Assembly: GCF_000955955.1 (NCBI RefSeq)
Contig: NZ_JYJG01000346.1
Location: 1-27,932 of the forward strand
Direction: 5' to 3'
Source: Lentzea aerocolonigenes
GTDB lineage: Bacteria; Actinomycetota; Actinomycetes; Mycobacteriales; Pseudonocardiaceae
Length of the DNA: 27,932 bases
Position numbers and translations under genes: made by a program. Of this stretch, positions 14,248 to 21,948 are shown piece by piece. Under the pieces are notes generated by a model that did not search any database, had not been told where the DNA came from, and was given only the letters and a program-made list of their open reading frames with translations. Numbering within the stretch: position 1 is the stretch's first letter; each line of letters starts with the position of its first letter.

Positions 14248-15249
14248 TCACCGGCCGGGAGCGATCATGACCACCTGGTGGTCTCCTGGCCGCCCGGTGA
14301 GAGCGTCCATCATCGTTGTGACCGGTCCGCCGTCCAGCGGAACGATGTCGGTGATGATCCGCTCGACCGGGACGTTGCCGCCCGCGAGAAGGCCCAGTGC
14401 CGCCTCGAACGCGCCCCTGTTCTGGGCGAAGCTGCCCACGATCCGGATCTCCTTGGTGATGAGGGCGACCGAGTCCAGTTCGGTGGGCCGCTCGTTCACC
14501 CCGAGCGCGACGATCGTTCCCCGTGTCCGCAGGCGCCGGGCCGATTCCGCGAGCGCGGTCACCGAACCCACGCACTCGAACACCACGTCCGCGTCCGCGG
14601 TTCGTTCGTCGACGTCCACCGCGGTGATCCCGGTCGCGGCCAGGCGTGCTCGCCGTACGGCGTTCGGTTCCACCACCCACACGTCTTCGACTCCGCGCAG
14701 CCGCAGCACGTGCGCCAGCAGGAAGCCGACCGTGCCGCCTCCGAGGACCGTGACGGTGTCCGTCGCCGAAACCCCGGAGCGGTCGACCGCGTGGATCGCG
14801 CAGGACAGCGGTTCCGTCAGCGCGGCGTGCTCCAGCGGAACACCGTCAGGAACCGCGTAGACCGTGTGCTCGGGGACGTCGATGCTCTCGGCGTAGCCAC
14901 CGGGCCGTGTGCCCAGGCCGAGGGAGCTCTGGTGCCAGGGCTGGACGGCGCACAGGTGGTTGTCGCCCGCCCGGCACTCGTCGCAGTCCCCGCAGCCCGC
15001 CTTCGGCCACACCACCACGGCCTGCCCCGCCGCCAGCCGTTCCCCGCCCGGTGCGGCGACGTGCCCGGAGATCTCGTGCCCGAGCACGGCACCGGCCGGG
15101 ACGACGTGCGGCATGGCCCGCAGATGCAGGTCGGACCCGCAGATGGCGCAGAACGCCACGTCCACGCGCACCCAACCCGGTGCCGGCTCGCGTTCCTCGA
15201 CCTCCGCGAGACACAGCCCGCGCTCCTCGGTGACCACCAGCGCCCTCAA
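14248..15249 (-). CDS. Zinc-dependent medium-chain alcohol dehydrogenase
   Basis: 333-residue MDR enzyme. Catalytic zinc residues are Cys37 (CAICGSD), His58-Glu59 (LGHEISG) and Glu146 (TEPLSC). The structural zinc cysteines are Cys86, Cys89, Cys92 and Cys100. The Rossmann motif is GGGTVG (170-175). It resembles sorbitol, threonine and 2,3-butanediol dehydrogenases and would interconvert a secondary alcohol and ketone with NAD(P). The start is a TTG at 15249 that overlaps the hydrolase stop (TTGA), so translation is coupled. The frame stays open upstream, but that extension is the antisense of the hydrolase gene's own frame and lacks domains. It is the last gene of the three-gene minus-strand tailoring operon; the substrate is unknown. 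Confidence 0.85.
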   Translation of the reverse strand: MRALVVTEERGLCLAEVEEREPAPGWVRVDVAFCAICGSDLHLRAMPHVVPAGAVLGHEISGHVAAPGGERLAAGQAVVVWPKAGCGDCDECRAGDNHLCAVQPWHQSSLGLGTRPGGYAESIDVPEHTVYAVPDGVPLEHAALTEPLSCAIHAVDRSGVSATDTVTVLGGGTVGFLLAHVLRLRGVEDVWVVEPNAVRRARLAATGITAVDVDERTADADVVFECVGSVTALAESARRLRTRGTIVALGVNERPTELDSVALITKEIRIVGSFAQNRGAFEAALGLLAGGNVPVERIITDIVPLDGGPVTTMMDALTGRPGDHQVVMIAPGR

Positions 15250-16127
15250 TGTCCCTCCACAGCCTTCTCGTCGGTGAGGAACGCCCGGATCCGCGCGATC
15301 AGGACGTCTGGTTGCTCCTCGGCAGGGAAATGCCCGCAGGAAGCGATCTGGGCTCCCTCGATCCTGGTGGCGTAGTCCCGCCACAGGTCGAGCACGGGCA
15401 GCGTTCCCACCAGTCCTTCTGCGCCCCACGCCACCTGCACGGGCATGGTCAGGCGGCGGCCCGCGGTCGCGTCGGCCTCGTCGGCTTCCAGATCCTCGTG
15501 GCGAGCGGCGCGGTAGTCGTCGAAGCTCGCGCGAAGCGCCCCTGGCTGAGCGAACGTGTCCGCGTAGTGCCGCAGGTCCGCCTCGGTGAACGCCTCGTGC
15601 CGGAACGCTCCGGCGGCCAGCATGAACCGGACGTACTCGCCGCCTCTTCCCTCGGTGAGGAACTCGGGGAGGTCGGGAACGAGGTGGAAGAGCCAGTGCC
15701 AGTACGCGGTCCCGACCCGAGCGTCCATGTGCCGCCACATCTCCCGCGTCGGTACGACGCTGAGCAGCATCAGGCGGCTGATCTCGTGCGGCCGGTCCAG
15801 TGCCCACCTGTGGGCGACGCGCGCACCCCGGTCGTGCCCGACCACGACGGCCTGCGTGTGTCCCAGCTCGTGCATGAGTCCGCTCATGTCGGCCGCCATG
15901 GTCCGCTTGTCGTACCCGCCGCGGGGCCGGCTGGACGCCCCATATCCGCGCAGGTCCGGCGCGACCACCAGGTGATCCCGCGCGAGAGCGGGAAGAACGT
16001 GGCGCCAGGCGTGTCCGGTCTGCGGCCAGCCGTGGAGGAGAAGGATCAGCGGACCCTCGCCGGCGCGCCGCAGGCGGAACCGCAGACCGCCCACCGCACG
16101 CGTCTCTTCATGGACGAGCATCGCCAC
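15246..16127 (-). CDS. Alpha/beta hydrolase, epoxide hydrolase/fluoroacetate dehalogenase type
   Basis: 293 residues with an aspartate nucleophile. Motifs are HGWPQTGHAW (32-41, oxyanion hole), GHDRGARVAHRWALD (97-111) with nucleophile Asp99, and base His266 in CGHFPAEEQP. The cap carries AYWHWLF (141-147), very like the YWHW halide-binding segment of fluoroacetate dehalogenases, and VVPTREM (124-130). Related bacterial proteins are epoxide hydrolases or haloacid dehalogenases. In a pathway with a P450 and a flavoprotein oxidase, epoxide opening is the more likely job, though dehalogenation cannot be excluded. The GTG at 16127 follows AGGTGA six bases upstream, just seven bases after the acyl-CoA oxidase stop. 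An ATG two codons later is possible. Confidence 0.82.
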   Translation of the reverse strand: MAMLVHEETRAVGGLRFRLRRAGEGPLILLLHGWPQTGHAWRHVLPALARDHLVVAPDLRGYGASSRPRGGYDKRTMAADMSGLMHELGHTQAVVVGHDRGARVAHRWALDRPHEISRLMLLSVVPTREMWRHMDARVGTAYWHWLFHLVPDLPEFLTEGRGGEYVRFMLAAGAFRHEAFTEADLRHYADTFAQPGALRASFDDYRAARHEDLEADEADATAGRRLTMPVQVAWGAEGLVGTLPVLDLWRDYATRIEGAQIASCGHFPAEEQPDVLIARIRAFLTDEKAVEGH

Positions 16128-16133
16128 GGCGGC

Positions 16134-17864
16134 TCACCTGCCCTGCACCGGGATGTGCACGCCCACGGCCCGCGCCGAAGCCGTGAACTCCGTCAGGTAG
16201 CCGTCGTCGATCATGGGGGCGGTGACGAGTTCCGGCAGGGGCGCGAGCAACTCGGCCAGAAGGTCGATCTTCTCCCTGTCGGCCGGCACGGACCGGTGCG
16301 GCTCCTGCAGCCGGTGCGCGGCGAAATCGGCCACCAGGTCGTTCATGACCTGCTGTGGCACCAGCGGTTCGGCGTCGTGCTCGCTCAGGATGAGGCCGAG
16401 CATGCGGGCATGAACGAGCACGACGGCTTCGGCGTGGGTGAACGATCCGTCGTGACGGCTGCGCCACGTCTCGGTCAGTTCCTTCTCGACCCGCTCGGGC
16501 AATGTCACAGGCGGGCGTGAGGCGAACCGGTCGGAACTCATGGCACTGCGCGCCACCTGATAGGCCATCACGGAGTTGTCGCCCGCGAAGGTCACGTTGA
16601 CCTCGAAGTCGGTCCGCAGGGTGACGATCTGGTTGTGGCCGTGAAAGCCCTGCGAGCCGCACATCTCACGGCACGCCGCCAGGACGTCCAGGACCAGCCA
16701 GGAACCGCACTTCCCGGTCGCGGTCAGGAGGTGCATGTTCTTGCGCCCGGGGTCGGTGTGCCAGTCGCGTTCGACACCCCTGACGACAGCGCGTTCCAGC
16801 AACCGCAGCGCAAGGCAGCGCAGTTGAACCTGGTACAGGCGCTCGAGGTACAGCGGCTCGTCCAGGAGGGTCCTGCGCCTGGGCGCGCCGCGGGTCTCGC
16901 GGTGACCGGCGAACCGCCAGGTGAGGTGGGCCGCGAGTTCGGAGGCCCGTGCTCCGGCGCTGAGCGGGAAGATGCGTTCCTGGACGAAGGTCTCGATCGA
17001 TTTCACGAAGCGGGTGCCGGCATCGGGAAGCGTGCTGGAGAAACGTCCGTCCGCGTCGACGCGCGAGTACCGCCCCATCAGCGCCTCGCGGGGGAGGCTG
17101 ACCCCGGTGAAGCGGGCACCGCCGACCTGGTTGGCCTGGATGCCTCCCTTGGGGTCGCAGGAAAGGATCGTGATACCGGGGAGGGCAGGACCGTTCTCCT
17201 CGTTCCGCAGCGGGACGCGGAACCAGTGGTGGCCGAGGTCTTCTCCCTCGATGACGAGGCGGGCCAAGACCATGCCGACGGTCGCGGCGTGCTTGATGTT
17301 CCCGATCCAGAACTTGCACGCGGCGTCGGTGGGGGTGTCGAGCGTGAAACACTGCTCCGCACGATTCCAGGACACCGTCGTGCGAATCTCCCGCAGGTTG
17401 GTGCCGCCCCCGATCTCCGTGCAGCAGAAAGCGTAGACCTGGTGCATCTGCGTGATTTCGTCGTGGTACTGGGCAATCTGCTCGGGAGAGCCGTGGTTGA
17501 AAAGCGCGCTCCCCGCGATGAGGTGATCGGTGATGGTCGACGTGAGCGCGAAATCGAAAGCGCCCGTCAGGCCCATCACGTCGCACATGGACCGGAACGC
17601 GTGCTCCTGGGGCCTGCCCATCCACATGTCGTTGTCGACCAGCCCCTCCCGGAAGATCGCTTTCATCCGGTCGATGGTCAGGTCCATGTACTCCCGCAGG
17701 GGCAGGTCGTGCCGCAGCCGCGGATCGAACAACTCCTCCTGCAGCAGGTCGCGCATCGCCCGCCGGTGGCCGGAAAGGTCCTCCTCCACGTCCACGGCAG
17801 TCGACCGCTCCACCCGCGCACGTGGGAGGAACTGGTGCTCGTAGTGGCCTGCAGTCGCGGTCAT
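16134..17864 (-). CDS. Acyl-CoA oxidase-like flavoprotein lacking the catalytic Glu
   Basis: 576 residues, acyl-CoA dehydrogenase/oxidase superfamily. The FAD and substrate segment is CCTEIGGGTNLREIRTT (147-163), the Arg-rich helix begins at ETFVQERIFPLSAGARA (291-307), and the C-terminal FAD/catalytic region is REMCGSQGFHG (399-409) followed by VTFAGDNSVMAYQVAR (424-439). Family members normally read EGD/EGE here, and the Glu is the base that removes the alpha proton; this protein has Ala427 (GCG). It may therefore act as a flavin oxygenase or a different oxidase. The ATG at 17864 follows AGAGGA and is chosen over a GTG at 17963 that lies inside a palindrome. It is the first gene of the tailoring operon. 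Confidence 0.82.
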   Translation of the reverse strand: MTATAGHYEHQFLPRARVERSTAVDVEEDLSGHRRAMRDLLQEELFDPRLRHDLPLREYMDLTIDRMKAIFREGLVDNDMWMGRPQEHAFRSMCDVMGLTGAFDFALTSTITDHLIAGSALFNHGSPEQIAQYHDEITQMHQVYAFCCTEIGGGTNLREIRTTVSWNRAEQCFTLDTPTDAACKFWIGNIKHAATVGMVLARLVIEGEDLGHHWFRVPLRNEENGPALPGITILSCDPKGGIQANQVGGARFTGVSLPREALMGRYSRVDADGRFSSTLPDAGTRFVKSIETFVQERIFPLSAGARASELAAHLTWRFAGHRETRGAPRRRTLLDEPLYLERLYQVQLRCLALRLLERAVVRGVERDWHTDPGRKNMHLLTATGKCGSWLVLDVLAACREMCGSQGFHGHNQIVTLRTDFEVNVTFAGDNSVMAYQVARSAMSSDRFASRPPVTLPERVEKELTETWRSRHDGSFTHAEAVVLVHARMLGLILSEHDAEPLVPQQVMNDLVADFAAHRLQEPHRSVPADREKIDLLAELLAPLPELVTAPMIDDGYLTEFTASARAVGVHIPVQGR

Positions 17865-18294
17865 GTAGTCGAATCCTCTCGATTTACGGGCAATCGCATC
17901 CCGACGGGCGCGTGCCAATGAGAAGTCTTCGGTCCGCGGTTGACCGATGTGCGTTGAAGTCACTTCATCGCAGTGCTGGTGCTCTCACGTCGAAGCTTCC
18001 GAGGCGAAGCTACCGAGGTTCCACGACGTGATCACGCTCTCGTTCCACGGCGTGGTACGGCTTGGCATGGGCCTGGAAGGCGGAGGCGTACCGTCATTTC
18101 GGTCAGACCTGCACACGCCTGCAGCATCTGCGCGCCTTCACGTGATGACGAACGCGCGTGAACGCTGTGCTGCGCGGCGAACAACATCATGGTCTGGACG
18201 TTCGTCCTTGATCGAGCACGCTGTCTGTTCCTGCTTGCCACCCGTCGAGAACAGTCAGTCCCTCAACGGATTCTTCAGCGTCGAGGAGCATTCC
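17865..18294. promoter_or_regulatory. Divergent intergenic region with palindrome and direct repeats
   Basis: This 430-base gap separates the leftward tailoring operon from the rightward secreted-protein gene and must hold both promoters. It has a 13-base palindrome, TGAAGTCACTTCA (17955-17967), about 90 bases before the oxidase start, a good operator candidate. It also has a 13-base direct repeat, GTTCCACGRCGTG, at 18018-18030 and 18042-18054, with one mismatch. I could not assign -35/-10 boxes. No gene is recognised in it. Confidence 0.45.
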
Positions 18295-19278
18295 ATGACA
18301 GTCAACCGTCGCCGACTACTGCTCGGAAGCGCGGCCCTGTTGGCGGGCACCGCTGGTGTGGCCGGCACCGCCGCCGCGGCACCCGCGGGGTTCCCGGACT
18401 ACAGGTACCGCAGGCTCGCACTGGTCAAGAGCAAGCTGCGCTACAACCCCACCGGTGAGCTGATCTTCCCCACGATCCGGGGCACCAAGGACCGGATCTC
18501 CGGCGCGCGTGCCGCCTACTACCTCTACTACGCCCCGCACGACGCACCCGGCGGGATCTGCCTGGCGTACGCCAACTCCCTCGACGAGGAGTTCACCGAG
18601 TACCCGGCCAACCCGATCATCTCCCGGAGCTGGCCCGGCGAGTACAGCGTGAGCCACGTGTCGTCGCCGCACGCGATGTGGAACGACGACGTCAAGCGCA
18701 TGTACCTGTACTTCCACGGCGAGAACACGGTGACCCGGCTGGCCAGTTCCGCCGACGGCATCAACTTCCGCTACGAGAAGGAGGTGCTGTCCACGCGGCT
18801 GATGCCGGAGGGCACGACGGAGACCTCGTACGCCAGGGTGTTCCGCCACGACCTGCCCTCGCGCGGCGCCCGCTACGTGATGGTATTCATGATCAACAAC
18901 CGGTCGAACCACCGTGACATCGGCTGGGGCTGGTCGGCGAACGCCCGCGACTGGACGTTCTCCCAGACCCCGCTGATCCGGCACCAGGACGTGGGGGCGG
19001 TCAACGTCGGCGGGCCACACCTGTTGTTCCGCAACAACAGCGTGTACGTCGTCTACAACACCGACATCGGCAGCGGCGGCAACATCCTCATCACCGAGGT
19101 GGGCCGTGACTTCTCCCTGCGCAGGCACCTGGGCGTGTTCCACGACTCGCTGGCCGGGGCGCCGGACAACGGCCGGGCGGCCGCGCCCTCGTTCGGCACC
19201 TACCAGGGACGCGAGTACATGATCTACGAGGCGGGGGACCGGCTGGCGGGCAACATCGCCATCGCACGAGCGGTCTGA
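18295..19278 (+). CDS. Secreted beta-propeller protein, GH43-like (Tat signal)
   Basis: 327 residues. The N-terminus NRRRLLLGSAALLAG (4-18) followed by an Ala-rich tail to about residue 30 is a twin-arginine-type signal peptide, so the protein is probably exported folded. The rest has repeated blade-like segments such as RAAYYLYYAPHD, MYLYFHG with SSADGINF, and VGGPHLLFRNNSVYVVYN, typical of five-bladed propeller glycosidases (GH43, GH68 and GH130 clans). I cannot identify the catalytic acids confidently, so the substrate and activity are open. The ATG at 18295 has GAGGAG six bases upstream. It stands alone between two regulatory gaps and is followed by a clear hairpin. A role in the cluster is not indicated. 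Confidence 0.75.
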   Translation: MTVNRRRLLLGSAALLAGTAGVAGTAAAAPAGFPDYRYRRLALVKSKLRYNPTGELIFPTIRGTKDRISGARAAYYLYYAPHDAPGGICLAYANSLDEEFTEYPANPIISRSWPGEYSVSHVSSPHAMWNDDVKRMYLYFHGENTVTRLASSADGINFRYEKEVLSTRLMPEGTTETSYARVFRHDLPSRGARYVMVFMINNRSNHRDIGWGWSANARDWTFSQTPLIRHQDVGAVNVGGPHLLFRNNSVYVVYNTDIGSGGNILITEVGRDFSLRRHLGVFHDSLAGAPDNGRAAAPSFGTYQGREYMIYEAGDRLAGNIAIARAV

Positions 19279-19302
19279 CGGTCAGTGGTGCGATCCGGCT
19301 CT

Positions 19303-19328
19303 CCTCGCGACGCGGCTCCGTCGTGAGG
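19303..19328 (+). terminator. Hairpin terminator after the secreted-protein gene
   Basis: CCTCGCGACG and CGTCGTGAGG form a 10-bp stem with one G-U pair and a 6-base loop, 24 bases after the stop at 19278. There is no U-tract, which is common in actinomycetes. Confidence 0.6.
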
Positions 19329-19431
19329 ACAGCCGCGTTCACCGCGAGGCCGAGCTGACGACGGCGCGGCCACACCGCCGGGCATCGCCGCCACTCCTTT
19401 GTGGAACGGCTGATGTCGTGAACGGTCGTGG

Positions 19432-20268
19432 TCATCCGGCGAGTCGGTGGCCCGCGGACGGGGGAGAGGAATGGAGCTCCCTGGACGCGGTCTCCGCGGC
19501 GTGGTGGACGCGGCGCGCGACGGCGTCCGGGCTGAGGCGGGGCACGGGGCCGAACACGGAGATCGCGCCGATGAGGGTCGGGCCAGGTCCCCAGACGGGT
19601 GCCGCGACTCCGGTGAAGCCAGGAAGCCATTCGCTGCGGTCGAAGGCGACGCCGTACTTGCGCACGCCGGTCAGCGTGGACTGGAGCATCTCCGCGGTGG
19701 TGATGGAGGCGGGGGTCAGGGCCTCCAGCCCCTGGGCGCACACGACGGGGACCAGACTCGGGTTGTCGGCCAGGAGGATCTTTCCCGGCGCGGTGCAGTG
19801 CAGGGGAAGGGGACCGCGCAGGCGCGTCGCGAGCTCGCTCGACTGCCTGCCGTGCAAGCGTTCGACGATGCGAGCCGTGGCGCCGCACAGAACGGAGAGC
19901 TGGACTGCCTCGCGAGTGGACTCGTAGAGGTCGGCCAGGACCGGCAGCAGTCGTTCGCGGGTGTGATCGGAGACTTCCAGGGGAACGGCGGTGGACAACT
20001 CGGTGATCTTGGTGGTGAGGAGGAACCTGTTGTCGATCATCTCGACGAGGCCCTCGGCCCTCAAGAAGCCGACCATGCGGTGGACGGTGGACTTCGGGAG
20101 GTCGGAGTAGCGGGTCAGCTCGGTGAGCGACGCCGCGCCGTCGCACGCGCCGAAAGCCTGGAGCACGGACAACACCTTCGTGGCCGCGGTCCGCCGCGAA
20201 GGGTGGGGGGCTTGTGCGGGGGGCACGGTCGCAGGGGCTTCCAAGGCGGTGTTCTGCTTGATGATCAC
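19432..20268 (-). CDS. IclR-family transcriptional regulator
   Basis: 278 residues. An N-terminal winged helix-turn-helix spans about 28-85 (KVLSVLQAFG, then SLTELTRYSDLPKSTVHRMV with the recognition helix). A C-terminal IclR effector-binding (GAF-like) domain spans about 100-265, with the family signature LHCTAPGKILLA. IclR proteins bind a small, often aromatic, acid and repress or activate nearby operons. The gene starts with GTG at 20268 behind a weak AAGAAG site and is divergent from the MbtI homologue, 377 bases away, so that gene is the first candidate target. An aromatic pathway intermediate would be a natural ligand, but this is inference. Confidence 0.88.
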   Translation of the reverse strand: MIIKQNTALEAPATVPPAQAPHPSRRTAATKVLSVLQAFGACDGAASLTELTRYSDLPKSTVHRMVGFLRAEGLVEMIDNRFLLTTKITELSTAVPLEVSDHTRERLLPVLADLYESTREAVQLSVLCGATARIVERLHGRQSSELATRLRGPLPLHCTAPGKILLADNPSLVPVVCAQGLEALTPASITTAEMLQSTLTGVRKYGVAFDRSEWLPGFTGVAAPVWGPGPTLIGAISVFGPVPRLSPDAVARRVHHAAETASRELHSSPPSAGHRLAG

Positions 20269-20645
20269 GGTTTTCTTCTTTCGCCTGTGGGTTCCACCAC
20301 ACCGTATTGAGGACGTCGCATTGTGTAGCTACGGAGTTCCACAAATCCGCACGCGAAAGAGTGAATCTGCAGGCCTTGGGGTGCTGCTCGGCCGGACGGG
20401 GTTCGCGAGGCCGCGCGCTCTTTCGAACCACGACACCGGCGGTCAACAGGTTGACATTCGAGAGATTCCACCGGTTGGCACGCCCGATTGACCGGACGGA
20501 CCCGGCGTGAATAGCATCGTTTGGGACCAATTTTTGGTGCCGATGGGGTGGGAGATCACCGTGAAGCTGTAAAGATGGTGGTCGGCGTGGCTGGAAAACC
20601 GAGCGCCGAAGTCGCGGTTTCTCTGCGATATCCGAGGAGCTTGTC
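20269..20645. other. Divergent intergenic region between the IclR and MbtI-like genes
   Basis: 377 bases with no gene recognised. It is noticeably less GC-rich near 20250-20360. It contains a likely promoter for the rightward gene (20488-20517). Near the IclR start it has short inverted repeats, GTGG-GTT-CCAC (about 20288) and CGGA...TCCG (about 20330-20347), possible operator halves. These are weak. Confidence 0.4.
20488..20517 (+). promoter_or_regulatory. Candidate housekeeping-sigma promoter for the MbtI-like gene
   Basis: TTGACC (20488-20493) and TAGCAT (20512-20517) are separated by 18 bases, near the sigma-70/HrdB consensus. They lie about 130 bases upstream of the ATG at 20646. The long leader would leave room for regulation. 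A TTGACA at 20451 has no good -10 partner. Confidence 0.4.
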
Positions 20646-21935
20646 ATGGCCGTTCGCACGGAAACCTCCGCGAGGTCGTCCGCCGAGCTCGCCGCTTCAC
20701 TGATCCGCACCGGGTTCTTCGACAGGTACTTCGTCTACGAGCGTGACGACGTCTGGACGGTCGCCTGGGGCGTGCGCGTGGAGATCGTGGTGAACGCGAC
20801 CCGTGTGCGGGTTCGGCGTGACTCCGTGGAGGAGTCGTGGCCGGCCATCGGCGGGCCTGTGCGAGCGGCACGTGAGGCGCTGGAACGGTTGTCCCTGGGC
20901 GAGTGGTCGGTGTGCGGCTGGATCGCGTTCGAAGCCGTGCACGTTCTGAACGACCGCTCAGATCTGGCCGGGGACGCGGAGGTCGTCCACCTCGTGGTGC
21001 CCGAGGTGGAGGTGCGCATCGAAAGCGGGAGGGCGCGTGTCGTGCGGGGCGGCGACCTGCGGCTAGGCGCATTGCTCGAACACCTGCGCACGGCGCCGGC
21101 TGCGGACGCGGCTGCCTCAGGGCGTGCGAACGTGCTGGTGGATTTGACCGCGGGCCGCGGCCGGTACCGCGACGCGGTGCTGGGGGCGTTGGAGGAGATC
21201 CGTTCGACCGAACTGCGCAAGGTGACCTTGTCCCGCAGCGTACCGGTGGACGAGCCCGTCGACTTCGTGGAGACGTACCTGGCCGGGCGAGCGGCCAACG
21301 CGCTGGAGCGGTCGTTCCTGTTGTCGATCGGAGGCCTGACGACGACGGGCTTCTGCCCGCAGACGGTGCTGGAGGCCGGCCCGGACGGGAAGGTGTCGAC
21401 GCAGCCGCGGGTGGGGACTCGCGCACTGGGGTCGGAGAACGAGCTGTTGCCGGATCCGGAAGAGGTGAACGAGCACGCGATTGCCGTGAAATGCGCGTTC
21501 GACCAGCTGAACGAGGTGTGCGAGCCGGGTTCGGTGGCGGAAGAGCTGATGGCGGTCAAAAATCGGGGTGGTGTTCGGAATCCGGCGTCACGGCTGTGCG
21601 GTCAGTTGGCCGAGGGGAAGACCTCGTGGGACGCGTTGGAGTTGCTGTTCCCGGGCGTCGCGATCTCGGGTGCGCCGAAGAAGGCAGCGTGTGAATTCAC
21701 CTTCCGGTCCGAAGAAACGCCGCGCGGCATCTATTCGGGTGCCGTGCTGGTCGCCTCGGACGACGGATTTCTGGACGCCGGCTTGGTCCTGCGCGCGGTG
21801 TACGAGAAGAAAGGACGGCGGTGGTTGCGCGCCGGTGCCGGAATCGTGGCGTCCTCGCGGCCGGAGCGGGAGTTCGAGGAGACCTGCGTGAAGTTGCGCA
21901 GCATCTCAGCGCACCTCGTGGCGGGCTCAGCGTGA
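20646..21935 (+). CDS. MbtI-type salicylate synthase homologue with altered catalytic residues
   Basis: 429-residue chorismate-binding enzyme colinear with mycobacterial salicylate synthase MbtI, from FDRYFVYERDDVW (25-37) to REFEETCVKL (408-417). Kept residues include Lys192 (RKVTLSR, equivalent to the MbtI base Lys205), GTRALG (257-262), metal-site Glu273/Glu276 (PEEVNEHA) and Glu409/Glu412. Two key positions differ: the MbtI general acid Glu252 (SPELV) is Gln239 here (CPQTV), and the conserved His334 (VQHLGS) is Asn312 (VRNPAS). It uses or binds chorismate, but salicylate production is not assured. The ATG at 20646 has GAGGAG upstream. The gene converges on the LuxR regulator with 13 bases between stops. 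Confidence 0.82.
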   Translation: MAVRTETSARSSAELAASLIRTGFFDRYFVYERDDVWTVAWGVRVEIVVNATRVRVRRDSVEESWPAIGGPVRAAREALERLSLGEWSVCGWIAFEAVHVLNDRSDLAGDAEVVHLVVPEVEVRIESGRARVVRGGDLRLGALLEHLRTAPAADAAASGRANVLVDLTAGRGRYRDAVLGALEEIRSTELRKVTLSRSVPVDEPVDFVETYLAGRAANALERSFLLSIGGLTTTGFCPQTVLEAGPDGKVSTQPRVGTRALGSENELLPDPEEVNEHAIAVKCAFDQLNEVCEPGSVAEELMAVKNRGGVRNPASRLCGQLAEGKTSWDALELLFPGVAISGAPKKAACEFTFRSEETPRGIYSGAVLVASDDGFLDAGLVLRAVYEKKGRRWLRAGAGIVASSRPEREFEETCVKLRSISAHLVAGSA

Positions 21936-21948
21936 CGAAGGCCGTTTC

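Noticed and set aside
13994..14860. 288-codon + strand frame after the P450
   Set aside because: Most of it is antisense to the alcohol dehydrogenase and its beginning has no domain or ribosome-binding site.
17865..17963. GTG start at 17963 for the acyl-CoA oxidase homologue
   Set aside because: The ATG at 17864 has AGAGGA at good spacing, and the GTG lies inside a 13-base palindrome that looks regulatory.
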